A stretch of 64,000 bases of DNA from Citreimonas salinaria (GCF_900107235.1 NZ_FNPF01000002.1:186001-250000), one strand, 5' to 3'; numbered from the stretch's first letter, positions 39,557-49,495 are shown. Numbers and translations: made by a program. The notes: a model not told the origin generated them from the letters alone.

Positions 39557-41071
39557 ATGGAGCGCCTGAGCCGCCTGCCGCTGTTCCTGCTGCTCATGGG
39601 AACCTTCTCGGTCTCGGCGATTGTGCCGGCTGGCGTTGCCCTTCGGGCGGGTGATCATCACGACGCGCGGACCTTCTTCTATTCCGGCATCCTGGGGCTC
39701 GTCCTGACGGCGTTCGTCGCGCTGGCGCTGGCGAACCGCCCGCATCAGCGGGATCCTCTGCATCAGCTTCTGGCGCTTCTCGCAGCCTTCGTCGCGCTGC
39801 CGGCGCTTCTGGCCGTTCCCTTCTACGAAGCGGTGCTCAACACGGCCTTCCTGTCGGCCTATTTCGAGATGGTGTCGTGCCTGACCACGACAGGCGCCAC
39901 GCTCTATGATGCCGCGCGGCTGTCGGATGCCGAACACCTGTGGCGCGCTCAGGTGGGCTGGTTTGGAGGGCTGATCATGTGGATCGCCGCCGCTGCCATT
40001 CTGGCGCCGCTGACGCTGGGCGGGTTCGAGGTCACGGCCAGCGGCGAGCCGGGGCAGTCGCTGGCGGAAGGGTCGGCCGCTGGTGGGTTCAAACACCCGG
40101 TCGATCGCCTGCTGCGCAGCATTCGAGTCCTGACGCCGATCTATGCCGGGCTGACGGCCGCGCTGTGCGTCATGCTGCTGGTGGCGGGCGACCCGCCGCT
40201 GGTCGCGGTCAGCCATGCGATGGGCGTGATGGCCACGTCAGGCATCACGCCGCTTGCGCTGTCCGAATCCAGCGCGTCGGGGCTGGCCGGCGAGATGATC
40301 CTGTTCTGCTTCCTGTTCTTCGGGCTGTCCCGGCTGACCTTCTCGGGAGACACGACACAGACCCGGGGGCCGGGTCTGTGGCGCGACCCGGAATTCCGTC
40401 TGGGCCTAGTGATCGTCGCCGCGGTCCCGTTGACGCTGTTCCTGCGCCACTGGATCGCCGCCTTCGACGCCGGCGGCTACGAGGACGTGTTCGCCGGACT
40501 GCGGGCGCTGTGGGGCGCGCTGTTCACCTCGCTCTCCTTCCTGGTCACGGCCGGCTATGTCAGCGCCGATTGGAGCACCGCGCAAGGCTGGTCCGGCCTG
40601 TCGACGCCGGGCATCATCCTGGGAGGTCTTGCGCTGATGGGCGGCGGAGTCGCGACCACCGCCGGCGGGGTCAAGCTTCTGCGGGTCTACGCGCTCTACC
40701 TCAACGGCGCGCGCGAGATCGAGCGGCTGGTTCACCCCAGCTCGGTCGGCCGCTCACCGCTGGTCAACCGCCGTATCCGCCGCGAAGGGGCCTTCATCGC
40801 GTGGGTCTTCTTCATGCTGTTCGCGATCATGCTGGCGGCGTTTTCCGTGACGCTGTCCCTGTTCGGGCTCAGCTTCGAGCCCGCTCTGATCCTGACGGTC
40901 TCGGTTCTGACGAACACCGGTCCGTTGGTGACCGCCGGGATCACCGAAGCGGTCGACCTGCTGGGACTCGCGGCTCCGGTCAAGCTGCTGCTTTGCGCCG
41001 GCATGGTGCTGGGCCGGCTGGAGCTTCTCGCGATCATCGTCATGCTCAGCCCGGACATCTGGCGCGACTGA
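39557..41071 (+). CDS. trkH: Trk potassium uptake membrane subunit TrkH
   Basis: Potassium-translocating channel subunit of 504 residues with about ten membrane helices. The four degenerate selectivity-filter P-loops of the family are visible, for example CLTTTGATLYD, GVMATSGITPL, LVTAGYVSADW and VLTNTGPLVTAG. It starts three bases after the trkA stop and forms the Trk system with it. Confidence 0.95.
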   Translation: MERLSRLPLFLLLMGTFSVSAIVPAGVALRAGDHHDARTFFYSGILGLVLTAFVALALANRPHQRDPLHQLLALLAAFVALPALLAVPFYEAVLNTAFLSAYFEMVSCLTTTGATLYDAARLSDAEHLWRAQVGWFGGLIMWIAAAAILAPLTLGGFEVTASGEPGQSLAEGSAAGGFKHPVDRLLRSIRVLTPIYAGLTAALCVMLLVAGDPPLVAVSHAMGVMATSGITPLALSESSASGLAGEMILFCFLFFGLSRLTFSGDTTQTRGPGLWRDPEFRLGLVIVAAVPLTLFLRHWIAAFDAGGYEDVFAGLRALWGALFTSLSFLVTAGYVSADWSTAQGWSGLSTPGIILGGLALMGGGVATTAGGVKLLRVYALYLNGAREIERLVHPSSVGRSPLVNRRIRREGAFIAWVFFMLFAIMLAAFSVTLSLFGLSFEPALILTVSVLTNTGPLVTAGITEAVDLLGLAAPVKLLLCAGMVLGRLELLAIIVMLSPDIWRD

Positions 41072-41177
41072 CCTTGCGACGCTTCGTGCCCGCACCATCA
41101 TCCGCGTGCGGCGCGGCACGGGCTTTTTGCGCTGGAATCTCGGCGTTTCGCCCTACATACTGATGGGTGACGAGGGG

Positions 41178-41197
41178 GCGCCCCGAAAAAGGGGCGC
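41178..41197 (+). promoter_or_regulatory. Hairpin with A-rich loop in the hfq leader
   Basis: A perfect 7-base stem GCGCCCC / GGGGCGC with loop GAAAAA ends 23 bases before the hfq start codon and is followed by an A-rich single strand (AAGAACAAAGGCAAG) holding the ribosome site. E. coli Hfq is known to repress its own leader, so this is a candidate autoregulatory site. Inferred only. Confidence 0.4.
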
Positions 41198-41220
41198 ATG
41201 GCAAGAACAAAGGCAAGTCA

Positions 41221-41460
41221 ATGGCTTCGGACAGACAGAACCTCCAGGACGCATTCCTCAATCACGTGCGCAAGACGAAGGTTCCGGTGACGGTCTTCCT
41301 GATCAACGGCGTGAAACTGCAGGGCGTCATCACCTGGTTCGACAATTTCTGCGTGCTGCTGCGCCGCGACGGGCAGTCGCAGCTGGTCTACAAGCACGCG
41401 ATCTCGACCATCATGCCCAGCCAGCCGATCAACCTCTACGACGGCGACGACGCATCTTGA
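41221..41460 (+). CDS. hfq: RNA chaperone Hfq
   Basis: Hexameric Sm-like protein that helps small RNAs pair with mRNAs. The 79-residue product carries the Sm1 motif ([35 protein letters not shown]) and the Sm2 motif [10 protein letters not shown], with a short acidic tail in place of the long C-terminal extension of E. coli Hfq. ATG start with AAAGGC upstream. The stop codon overlaps the TTG start of hflX (TTGA), the conserved hfq-hflX pairing. Confidence 0.98.
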   Translation: MASDRQNLQDAFLNHVRKTKVPVTVFLINGVKLQGVITWFDNFCVLLRRDGQSQLVYKHAISTIMPSQPINLYDGDDAS

Positions 41461-42731
41461 AGGAGCACGCCGCGCCGATCACCCGCGCCTGGGTGCTGCA
41501 TCCCGACATCAAATCCGATCGCGACCGCCGCGACGCGCGGCTTGCGCTGGCCGAGGCCGTGTCGCTGGCCCACGCGCTGCCGGGCCTCGAGGTCGCCGGC
41601 GAGGAGGTGGTGCCCCTGCCGAAGCCGCAGCCTCGCGCGTTGTTCGGCACCGGCAAGATCGACGAGCTTGGCCAGCGCCTGAAGGCGGCCGAGGTCGAGC
41701 TTGTTCTGGTCGATGGCCCGGTCACACCGGTCCAGCAGCGCAACCTGGAAAAGGCCTGGAACTGCAAGGTCCTGGACCGCACCGGTCTGATCCTCGAAAT
41801 CTTCTCCGACCGCGCCGCCACCCGCGAAGGCGTGCTGCAGGTCGAGATGGCACACCTGAACTACCAGCGCACCCGCCTCGTGCGCGCCTGGACCCACCTC
41901 GAACGTCAGCGCGGCGGGCTTGGCTTCGTCGGCGGCCCCGGCGAAACACAGATCGAGGCGGACCGCCGCGCCATCGACGAACAGCTGGTGCGCCTGCGCC
42001 GGCAGCTCGACAAGGTGGTCAAGACGCGGGCGCTGCACCGTGCCGCGCGCGCCAAGGTGCCGTTCCCGATCGTGGCGCTGGTGGGTTATACCAACGCGGG
42101 CAAGTCGACGCTGTTCAACCGCCTTACCGGCGCCGAAGTCATGGCCGAGGACATGCTCTTCGCGACGCTCGACCCGACGATGCGGCAGGTTCACCTGCCC
42201 ACCGGCGCCGACATCATCCTTTCCGACACGGTGGGTTTCATCTCGGATCTGCCGACCGAACTGGTCGCGGCCTTCCGCGCCACGCTCGAAGAGGTGCTCG
42301 AGGCCGACGTGATCGTGCATGTGCGCGACATCTCGCACCCCGAGACCGATGCACAGGCGCGCGACGTGGACGCCATCCTCGACAATCTCGGGGTCAGCGA
42401 AGCCACCCCGCAGATCGAGCTGTGGAACAAGATCGACCGGCTCGACGGGCCCGATCTCGAGGCCGTGCGCGCCCGCGCCGCGCGCGAGGAGGCGGTGCAT
42501 CTCGGTTCGGCGATCACCGGCGAAGGGCTCTATGGCCTGCTGGACGCGGTGACCACCGCCTTGGGCGAGGCCAAGCGCCGCGACACGATCACGCTCGCCT
42601 TCGATGATGGACGCCGCCGCGCATGGCTGTTCCAGAAGGGGCTCGTCGAGGCCGAGGAGCAATCCGATGAGGGCTACCGCCTGACGGTGCTCTGGTCCGC
42701 CACCGACCGGGCGCGCTTCGACTCGCTCTGA
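41457..42731 (+). CDS. hflX: GTPase HflX
   Basis: Ribosome-binding GTPase that splits stalled 70S ribosomes under stress. The 424-residue protein has the HflX N-terminal domain ([31 protein letters not shown]), the glycine-rich linker [20 protein letters not shown], then G1 [10 protein letters not shown]3 DTVGF and G4 NKID. The only reasonable start is TTG overlapping the hfq stop (TTGA), giving [15 protein letters not shown]. Weak ribosome site, consistent with coupling to hfq. Confidence 0.95.
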   Translation: MKEHAAPITRAWVLHPDIKSDRDRRDARLALAEAVSLAHALPGLEVAGEEVVPLPKPQPRALFGTGKIDELGQRLKAAEVELVLVDGPVTPVQQRNLEKAWNCKVLDRTGLILEIFSDRAATREGVLQVEMAHLNYQRTRLVRAWTHLERQRGGLGFVGGPGETQIEADRRAIDEQLVRLRRQLDKVVKTRALHRAARAKVPFPIVALVGYTNAGKSTLFNRLTGAEVMAEDMLFATLDPTMRQVHLPTGADIILSDTVGFISDLPTELVAAFRATLEEVLEADVIVHVRDISHPETDAQARDVDAILDNLGVSEATPQIELWNKIDRLDGPDLEAVRARAAREEAVHLGSAITGEGLYGLLDAVTTALGEAKRRDTITLAFDDGRRRAWLFQKGLVEAEEQSDEGYRLTVLWSATDRARFDSL

Positions 42732-42734
42732 TCC

Positions 42735-42752
42735 GCGCGGGGCGCCGCGCGA
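42735..42752. terminator. GC-rich hairpin after hflX
   Basis: Seven-base stem CGCGCGG / CCGCGCG, loop GGCG, four bases after the hflX stop and between convergent genes. There is no T-run, so this is a weak terminator candidate. Confidence 0.35.
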
Positions 42753-42848
42753 ACATAGAAGGCCTCCGGTTTCTTCTGTCCACAAGTATCCCGGGGACTC
42801 GCAGGGACGGGGGCAGGGGGCCCTGGAGAGCGCGCCGACGGCCAGCCG

Positions 42849-45308
42849 TCACGGCACCAGCCGCGTCACCCCTGCCGAGGCCGCGCGCGCAAGATCCGCG
42901 TCCAGTGACATCGGGATGTACTCGCCGCGGCGCCAAAGCTGGCCGAGGTCGTCGTAGTGCCGCGACAGGAAATGCCCGGACTGGCCGGTGGCGATGACGA
43001 AGACCGATGAATCCGGATCGTCGAAATCGTAGACGCCGCGATAGCCGGCCCCGTGCACGTTGAGGAACGGTTCGGGTTCTTCGCCCGACATGCGACCGCG
43101 CATCAGCGTGTGATCGCCGCCGCTGGTGCTTTGCCGGATGTTGACGAAGTGCCGCAGCAGCGGCACCTCGCCCAGCACCGGGTGGTCGTGCGTTGCCTGG
43201 TGGACGTCGCCCCAGCGCAGGCTTTCCAGCGCGGTGCCCCAGCGTTCGCCGATGGTGATCAGCGCGTCGTCCAGCGCCATCCGCGCGATGTCGGTGCAGG
43301 ACTCCTCGCGGGCCGAGCGCAGTACGTCGCACCACGAGGCGGCGCCATCCACGTCGCGGTAGACGCGCTCGATGAACAGCGGCTCGACATGATTGAACTC
43401 GTCGGCGAGCGGGCCCAGTTCGTCGCGGATCAGTCGGTCCTGCAGGGCGCGCAGCCATGCGGCGTAGAGCAGAGGCTCGGGCAGGTGCTCGTTCATCTCG
43501 CCGTTCCAATCGGCCAGCAGGTCCAGCGCGCGCTGGCGTTGACGCTCGGGCGTGCCCTCGGGCGCGGATTCGCCCGTGAACCACAGGTCGCGGCCGATCA
43601 ACGGCAGCAGCGTGCGAGCCGCGTGACTGACCGTGTCCAGCTGCGCCTCGATGAAGCTGTCGCGCGTGTGGACCGCGCGGCCCATCATCATGTCGCGCCA
43701 GCGCAGCACGCGCTGGCTGTCGCCCCATTCGAAGCTGACGTGCTGCGGGAAAGGTCGATCGATGATCTTGTTGTTGGTGTTGCCGACGATGCCGCCCTCG
43801 GGCGCGACGAATTCGGGGTTGTCCTCGTAGGGCAGGATGCCCTGCCAGCGGTTCTCGGCGTTCCAGCCCGGCGCGGGCATGCGGCCCTTGGTCTGGTGGC
43901 CCGGGTCGCGCGCCGGCATCGCGCCGATCATCTTCATGGCGATGGTGTCCTGGTCGATCAACGTCAGGTTCTGGCTGGGCGCGACGTACATCCCGGCCAC
44001 GTCGATTGCCTCGTCGACCGATCGGACCCCCATCAATTCTATGGCCGCGCTCATCGACGTGTCCTCGGGCGAAAGCGCCGTCCAGCCGAGTGCCATCACG
44101 TGCCCCGCCGGCGTCACCGCGCCTAGGTCGTAGGACGAGCGTGGCAGCACGGGGCCATTCTCGGTCCAGCGGAGGGTGACGGTGACGGGCGCCTCGTCGG
44201 CGATCTCGATGATCGAGCGGCGCGTCTCGAACTCGGCCCAGCCCTCAGGCGTGCGGTAGCGGCTCGGATTATCCGGGTCGAGCTGTTCCAGGAACAGGTC
44301 CTGGTCGTCCAGGTAGGACGAGGTCAGGCCCCAGCCGAGCCGCTCGGTCCGGCCGATCATGATTGCCGGCACGCCCGGCACGGTGGCTCCAATCGCGCCG
44401 CCCGATGACAGATCCAGCCGCGCGAGGTACCAGGTCGACGGGGCGGTGAACCCCAGGTGCGGGTCGTTGGCCAGCAGCGTGCCGCCCCCCGCGCTGCGCG
44501 ATGCCGCGGCCGCCCAGGCGTTCGACGCGCCGGCCAGCCCCCGTTTCGCCACCGGCGACAGGAAGGCATGCTCGGTCGCGGTCTCCTGCAGGCCCGGCCG
44601 CAGCCCGGGCGCCAGCGACGCGTATTCCGGCAGCGCGGCGATGCCGTCGCCGGGGATGTCGGGCAGGATGTCGGCCAGCCGCGCGTCGTCCTCCAGCGTC
44701 ATCGAGACGCGGGCGCGCAGCACTTCCTCGGACAGGTGTCCGGCCAGTTGCAGGGCCATCAGCTTGACCACCGCGATGGAATCCGCAGGTTGCCACGGCG
44801 CGATGGAGGTGTCGAAGACGAAGAACTCGGGCGCGCCGCGACCTAGGCTGTCGGCGTTGATCTCGGCCAGGCGCGCGTTGACGCCGGCGGAATAGGCGCG
44901 CAGTGCCTCGGTCGTCTCGGGCGTCTGTACCGCCACGGACTGGCGCGCCAGCCCGTAGAGGTCGAGCCGGCGCAGCAGCGTGTCCGTCTCGACCGTGCGG
45001 CGGCCGAACAGCTCGGACAGCCGGCCCTGCGCGGTGCGGCGCAGCAGCATCATCTGCCACAGCCGGTCCTGCGCATGGGCGTAGCCCAGCCCGAAATAGA
45101 CGTCCGCGTCGTTTTCCGCAAAGATGTGCGGCACGGCGGCATTGTCGCGCACGATCTCGACCTCTGACGTGGCGCCGGTCACCGGCACCGTCTTGTCGTA
45201 CTCCGGCAAGGAGCGAGATGCGAGGTAATAGACCAGCCCGACGCCGATCAGCGCAAGCACCAGGGCTGCGGTCACCAGCCGGAACAGCCACCGGAACAAA
45301 GTTGCCAT
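42849..45308 (-). CDS. Penicillin acylase family protein (Ntn hydrolase)
   Basis: A 819-residue exported amidohydrolase made as a precursor. An N-terminal signal-anchor (about residues 8-29) is followed by the alpha-chain region with GLGYAHAQDRLWQMMLLRR, then the self-processing site where Ser262 in GASNAWAAAASRSAGG would become the nucleophile of the beta chain; ANDPHLGFTAPSTWYLARL follows, as usual. Members cleave penicillins, acyl-homoserine lactones or other N-acyl amides; the natural substrate is unknown here. Quorum-signal degradation is a possibility, since many roseobacters use these signals. Start at MATLFRWLFR; divergent from the dehydrogenase gene. Confidence 0.93.
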   Translation of the reverse strand: MATLFRWLFRLVTAALVLALIGVGLVYYLASRSLPEYDKTVPVTGATSEVEIVRDNAAVPHIFAENDADVYFGLGYAHAQDRLWQMMLLRRTAQGRLSELFGRRTVETDTLLRRLDLYGLARQSVAVQTPETTEALRAYSAGVNARLAEINADSLGRGAPEFFVFDTSIAPWQPADSIAVVKLMALQLAGHLSEEVLRARVSMTLEDDARLADILPDIPGDGIAALPEYASLAPGLRPGLQETATEHAFLSPVAKRGLAGASNAWAAAASRSAGGGTLLANDPHLGFTAPSTWYLARLDLSSGGAIGATVPGVPAIMIGRTERLGWGLTSSYLDDQDLFLEQLDPDNPSRYRTPEGWAEFETRRSIIEIADEAPVTVTLRWTENGPVLPRSSYDLGAVTPAGHVMALGWTALSPEDTSMSAAIELMGVRSVDEAIDVAGMYVAPSQNLTLIDQDTIAMKMIGAMPARDPGHQTKGRMPAPGWNAENRWQGILPYEDNPEFVAPEGGIVGNTNNKIIDRPFPQHVSFEWGDSQRVLRWRDMMMGRAVHTRDSFIEAQLDTVSHAARTLLPLIGRDLWFTGESAPEGTPERQRQRALDLLADWNGEMNEHLPEPLLYAAWLRALQDRLIRDELGPLADEFNHVEPLFIERVYRDVDGAASWCDVLRSAREESCTDIARMALDDALITIGERWGTALESLRWGDVHQATHDHPVLGEVPLLRHFVNIRQSTSGGDHTLMRGRMSGEEPEPFLNVHGAGYRGVYDFDDPDSSVFVIATGQSGHFLSRHYDDLGQLWRRGEYIPMSLDADLARAASAGVTRLVP

Positions 45309-45418
45309 CGTCGTCTCTTGCTTGCCTATGGGCCTCGTGAAGGGCTTATTACGCGGGACGGCCCGTGCCAAGAGCGACGCGGGATACCTGGCGAACTTGC
45401 GGAGAAGGAAGGGGCGAC

Positions 45419-46294
45419 ATGGCCAAGACGGCATTCCTGGGACTGGGCGTGATGGGCGCGCCGATGGCGGGCTACCTGGCGAAGGCGGGCCACGAGGTGA
45501 CGGTCTATAACCGCACCGCGTCCAAGGCGCAGGCCTGGGTCGACGCCAACGAAGGCCGGGCCGCGTCCACCCCGCGCGAGGCTGCCCGGGGCGCCGAGTT
45601 CGTCATGGCCTGCGTCGGCAACGACGACGACCTGCGACAGGTCTGCCTGGGCGAGGACGGCGCCTTTGCCGGCATGGAGGCGGGGTCGGTCTTCGTCGAT
45701 CACACCACCGTGTCGGCCGAGGTCACGCGCGAACTGCACGCCGCCGCCGCCGAGAAGGGCATCGCCTTCGTCGACGCGCCGGTCTCGGGCGGGCAGGCGG
45801 GGGCCGAGAACGGCCAGCTCGTGGTCATGTGCGGCGGCGAGGCCGAGGCCTACGATCGGGCCGCGCCGATGATCGATACCTACGCGAAGCTGTGCAAGCG
45901 GCTGGGCGAAAGCGGCGCCGGCCAGCTGTGCAAGATGGTCAACCAGATCTGCATCGCCGGTCTGGTCCAGGGCCTGTCCGAGGGGCTGCATTTCGCGCAG
46001 AAGGCGGGGCTCGACGGCCGCGCGGTGGTCGAGGTGATTGGCGGCGGCGCCGCCGGATCCTGGCAGATGGTCAACCGCTTCGAGACGATGCTGGACGACA
46101 AGTTCGAGCATGGCTTCGCAGTGAACTGGATGCGCAAGGACCTTGGCATCTGCCTCAAGACCGCGGACGAGGTCGGCGCCTCGCTCCCTGTGACCGCGCT
46201 GGTCGACCAGTTCTACAAGGACGTCCAGAAGCTGGGCGGCGGGCGCTGGGACACGTCGAGCCTGATCAAGCGGCTGAACGCCGTCGGCGAGTAG
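45419..46294 (+). CDS. NAD(P)-dependent beta-hydroxyacid dehydrogenase
   Basis: A 291-residue member of the 3-hydroxyisobutyrate dehydrogenase family. It shows the dinucleotide site FLGLGVMGAPMAGYLAKAGH, the substrate-binding FVDAPVSGGQAGAENGQL and the catalytic lysine segment GAGQLCKMVNQ. The C-terminal helical domain is complete. Substrate could be 3-hydroxyisobutyrate, tartronate semialdehyde, glyoxylate or succinic semialdehyde; the sequence alone does not decide. Start at MAKTAFLGLG with GAAGGGGCG. Confidence 0.93.
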   Translation: MAKTAFLGLGVMGAPMAGYLAKAGHEVTVYNRTASKAQAWVDANEGRAASTPREAARGAEFVMACVGNDDDLRQVCLGEDGAFAGMEAGSVFVDHTTVSAEVTRELHAAAAEKGIAFVDAPVSGGQAGAENGQLVVMCGGEAEAYDRAAPMIDTYAKLCKRLGESGAGQLCKMVNQICIAGLVQGLSEGLHFAQKAGLDGRAVVEVIGGGAAGSWQMVNRFETMLDDKFEHGFAVNWMRKDLGICLKTADEVGASLPVTALVDQFYKDVQKLGGGRWDTSSLIKRLNAVGE

Positions 46295-46318
46295 GTGCCG
46301 GCGATCCCGGTACAATTT

Positions 46319-46350
46319 CGCGGGGCGGAGTTGCATGCGCCCGCCCCGCG
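46319..46350 (+). terminator. Perfect 10-base GC hairpin after the dehydrogenase gene
   Basis: CGCGGGGCGG (46319-46328) pairs exactly with CCGCCCCGCG (46341-46350) around a 12-base loop, 24 bases after the stop. No T-run follows. Confidence 0.45.
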
Positions 46351-46375
46351 CTAAACACGTCAGCACGATTGCCCA

Positions 46376-46405
46376 TTGTGTTTCCGGTGGCGCTACCGTT
46401 ATGCT
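46376..46405 (+). promoter_or_regulatory. Candidate rne promoter
   Basis: TTGTGT (46376-46381) and TATGCT (46400-46405) are 18 bases apart, each matching four of six consensus bases. The start codon is about 320 bases downstream. Judged by eye. Confidence 0.35.
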
Positions 46406-46729
46406 GAAGATCTGACCGTCCACTGGACGGCTACAAAAGTTTCGCTGACCGGCGGCGCCCGAAACGGGCGCGCGGACAGACCGATCGGGCCCCGCAAGGG
46501 CCACCCGCACCCGCCCGGACCGCGCAAGCGACGGGCCACGAGTTGGCGCCGCGGCCAAGCTGCCGGCGTCGGAGACAAATGCGATGAGGCTCGCGAGAAA
46601 TCACAGGCAGGATGACAGGGGCGCAACCGCCCGTCCTGCCCGCGCGCCGACCCTCGCCCTGACAAGTCACGCCGCCCGATCCTCTGCCCCGCCCGGGGCC
46701 GGGGTTTCGCGCGCGTGCAATTGGATACA

Positions 46730-49471
46730 ATGGCAAAGAAGATGCTCATCGACGCCACCCACGCGGAAGAGACCCGCGTCGTGGTGGTGGACGGAAACAA
46801 GGTCGAGGAATTCGACTTTGAATCGGAAAACAAGCGGCAGCTAGCCGGCAACATCTACCTGGCGAAAGTCACCCGGGTCGAACCCTCGCTTCAGGCGGCT
46901 TTCGTCGATTACGGCGGTAATCGCCACGGCTTTCTCGCCTTCTCGGAAATCCACCCGGATTACTACCAGATCCCCATAGCCGACCGTCGCGCGCTGATGG
47001 AGGAGGAGGCAGCACTTGCCGCCGCCGAGGAAGAGGAAGAGACCAAGCCACGCCGCACGCGCGCCCGCCGCGGCGCCAAGGCCGAGTCCACACGCTCGGA
47101 CGACAAGACCACGACCGCCGATGCGCCCGAGGATGCCCCCGCGGCCGAACCGCGCGAGGCGCGTGGCATGGAAACCATCGACCTGGGCGAAGACCAATCC
47201 GGAGATCCGGACGAGGGCCTGTCGCCGATGGAGAGGGTCACCGAGACCCCGGTCGAGGAGCCTGAGGACAACAGCGGCGAACACGGCAAGGCAGCGGCCC
47301 GCGACGAGGCCATCGAGTCGGTCGCCGACGACGATACGCAGGACGATTTCCGCCCGGCCCGCAAACCGCGCGCCCGGCGCTACAAGATTCAGGAAGTCGT
47401 CAAGGTCCGCCAGATCATGCTGGTGCAGGTGGTCAAGGAAGAGCGCGGCAACAAGGGCGCCGCGCTGACCACCTACCTGTCGCTGGCCGGGCGCTACTGC
47501 GTCCTGATGCCCAACACCGCGCGCGGGGGCGGCATCAGCCGCAAGATCACCAATGCCGCCGACCGCCAGAAGCTCAAGGCGATCGCGAACGAGATCGACG
47601 TGCCCAAGGGCGCGGGCCTGATCATCCGCACCGCCGGCGCGCAGCGGACCAAGACCGAGATCAGGCGCGACTACGAGTACCTCCAGCGCCTGTGGGAACA
47701 GATCCGCGAGCTCACGCTGAGGTCCATCGCGCCCACGAAGATCTACGAGGAAGGCGACCTGATCAAGCGGTCCATCCGCGACCTGTACAACCGCGACATC
47801 GACGAGGTTCTGGTCGAGGGCGAGGCGGGCTACCGCATCGCCAAGGACTTCATGAAGATGATCATGCCGTCCCACGCGAAGAACGTGAAGCATTACGCCG
47901 ACCCGATGCCGCTTTTCGCGCGCCATCAGGTAGAGTCGTATCTGGGTGGCATGTTCAACCCGACGGTCCAGCTGAAATCCGGTGGCTATATCGTCATCGG
48001 CGTGACCGAGGCGCTGGTCGCGATCGACGTGAACTCGGGGAGGGCCACGAAGGAGGGCTCGATCGAGGAAACCGCGCTCAAGACCAACCTGGAGGCCGCC
48101 GAGGAGGTCGCCCGCCAGCTGCGTCTGCGCGACCTCGCGGGGCTGATCGTCATCGACTTCATCGACATGGACGAGCGTAAGAACAACGCCGCCGTCGAGA
48201 AGAAGCTCAAGGACAAGCTCAAGACCGACCGCGCGCGCATCCAGGTCGGCCGCATCAGCGGTTTCGGCCTGCTCGAGATGTCGCGCCAGCGCTTGCGTCC
48301 CGGCATGATCGAGGCGACGACCCAGCCCTGCACCGCGTGCCATGGCACCGGTCTGATCCGCTCGGACGACAGCATGGCGCTGCAGGTCCTGCGGCAGATC
48401 GAGGAGGAGGGCACGCGCCGTCGCTCGCGCGAGGTGCTGGTGAAGTGCCCGGTGGGCATCTCGAACTACCTGATGAACCTCAAGCGCGAGCACGTCGCCA
48501 TGATCGAGGCGCGGTACGGCATGTCCGTGCGCATCGAGGGCGACCCAAAGCTGGTGGCGCCCGACTTCACGATCGAGAAGTTCAAGACCGCGACGCGCCC
48601 GGTCTCGGAGGCCGCGCCCTTCGTGTCGGCCGATGCCGCGCTGATGGACCAGATAGACGAGGACGCCGCGCTGGCCGAACCCGATCCCGACGAGGCGCCC
48701 GCACCCGCGGGCGAAACGTCCGAGGTCGAGCAGGCCGCCGAGCCGTCCGACAAGCGTTCCGAGAAGGCATCGGACGACGACGGCAAGCCCAAGAAGAAGC
48801 GCCGCCGCCGGCGTCGCCGCTCGAAAAACGGCAACGGCGAGAACGGGCAATCCGAGAACGGCGAGACCGGCAACGGCGACGATGGGGATGGCCGCGGCGG
48901 TCAGGTTCGGGAAGATGAGCCCGCGGTGAGCGCTGACAAGGCCGACACCCCGGTGCCGTTTGAGCCCGCCCAGCCCGAGACGCTGGCCGGGGACGAGGAC
49001 GGCGCGCCGTCGGTGCCCGACGTGGTGACGGCCGAGGAAGCCTCGCCCGACGCGGCCGAGAAGCCCAAGCGCAAGCGCACCCGCACCCGGAAGAAACCCG
49101 AGCCGAAAGCGCCGGAAGAGGCAGCGTCCGAAGCGGCAGAGACCGAGGCCACCGGTGCCGGCGCCTCGCAGGTCGACGCGAAACCGGAGGCCGACGTACA
49201 GGAAGCGCCCGAGGCGGCCGAACGGCCCGCCGCGACCGAAGCCGTGCCCGAGGCGGGCAAGCCCGCCGAAGAGCCCGTCCCCGAGGCCGAGACCGCGCGG
49301 GCAGAGCCCGAGTCGCGGCCGCGTCGGACCCGGCGCAAGGCCGCCGAGGTGATCGCCGAGGTCGTGGGCACGGTCACCGGCGACAACGGCACCGAGGACG
49401 ACAGCTCGGCAACCGACGAGGATAGCGGCGAGAAGCCGCGCCGCCGCGGCTGGTGGTCCATCGGACGCTAG
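46730..49471 (+). CDS. rne: Ribonuclease E
   Basis: Essential endoribonuclease for mRNA decay and rRNA processing. The 913-residue protein starts MAKKMLIDATHAEE and has an S1 RNA-binding domain split by an acidic/basic low-complexity insert of about 130 residues (about 85-218), a feature of alphaproteobacterial enzymes. The catalytic DNase I-like domain carries the two magnesium aspartates in AIDVNSGRATKEGS and IVIDFIDMDE, and the zinc-link CTACHGTG. The C-terminal third (from about residue 635) is disordered, alternating Glu/Ala/Pro with arginine-rich patches (KKKRRRRRRRSK; RPRRTRRK) likely to bind RNA and degradosome partners. It ends in RRRGWWSIGR. A strong terminator follows. Confidence 0.97.
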   Translation: MAKKMLIDATHAEETRVVVVDGNKVEEFDFESENKRQLAGNIYLAKVTRVEPSLQAAFVDYGGNRHGFLAFSEIHPDYYQIPIADRRALMEEEAALAAAEEEEETKPRRTRARRGAKAESTRSDDKTTTADAPEDAPAAEPREARGMETIDLGEDQSGDPDEGLSPMERVTETPVEEPEDNSGEHGKAAARDEAIESVADDDTQDDFRPARKPRARRYKIQEVVKVRQIMLVQVVKEERGNKGAALTTYLSLAGRYCVLMPNTARGGGISRKITNAADRQKLKAIANEIDVPKGAGLIIRTAGAQRTKTEIRRDYEYLQRLWEQIRELTLRSIAPTKIYEEGDLIKRSIRDLYNRDIDEVLVEGEAGYRIAKDFMKMIMPSHAKNVKHYADPMPLFARHQVESYLGGMFNPTVQLKSGGYIVIGVTEALVAIDVNSGRATKEGSIEETALKTNLEAAEEVARQLRLRDLAGLIVIDFIDMDERKNNAAVEKKLKDKLKTDRARIQVGRISGFGLLEMSRQRLRPGMIEATTQPCTACHGTGLIRSDDSMALQVLRQIEEEGTRRRSREVLVKCPVGISNYLMNLKREHVAMIEARYGMSVRIEGDPKLVAPDFTIEKFKTATRPVSEAAPFVSADAALMDQIDEDAALAEPDPDEAPAPAGETSEVEQAAEPSDKRSEKASDDDGKPKKKRRRRRRRSKNGNGENGQSENGETGNGDDGDGRGGQVREDEPAVSADKADTPVPFEPAQPETLAGDEDGAPSVPDVVTAEEASPDAAEKPKRKRTRTRKKPEPKAPEEAASEAAETEATGAGASQVDAKPEADVQEAPEAAERPAATEAVPEAGKPAEEPVPEAETARAEPESRPRRTRRKAAEVIAEVVGTVTGDNGTEDDSSATDEDSGEKPRRRGWWSIGR

Positions 49472-49495
49472 GCCGTCGCGAACTCGACAGGGAAG

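Larger units (their letters stand above)
46295..46729 (+). other. 435-base interval: rne leader region without a supported gene
   Basis: Contains a GC-rich hairpin after the dehydrogenase (46319-46350), a candidate promoter (46376-46405) and a leader of roughly 315 bases before rne. Inside the leader is a perfect 7-base stem GCGCCCG / CGGGCGC with an AAA loop (46455-46471). Short frames exist but none has a ribosome site plus a protein-like product. E. coli rne also has a long leader through which RNase E controls its own mRNA, so the same may hold here. Confidence 0.5.

Noticed and set aside
37949..40216. 755-codon frame antisense to ntrX, trkA and trkH
   Set aside because: It spans three real genes on the other strand and is rich in His, Arg, Gln and Asp, as antisense frames of GC-rich genes are.
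46376..46615. 79-codon plus-strand frame in the rne leader
   Set aside because: It begins inside the candidate promoter, lacks a ribosome site and is Arg/Pro/Gly-rich low complexity.
46841..48850. 669-codon frame antisense to rne
   Set aside because: Shadow of RNase E codons on the opposite strand; no ribosome site and no recognisable domain.
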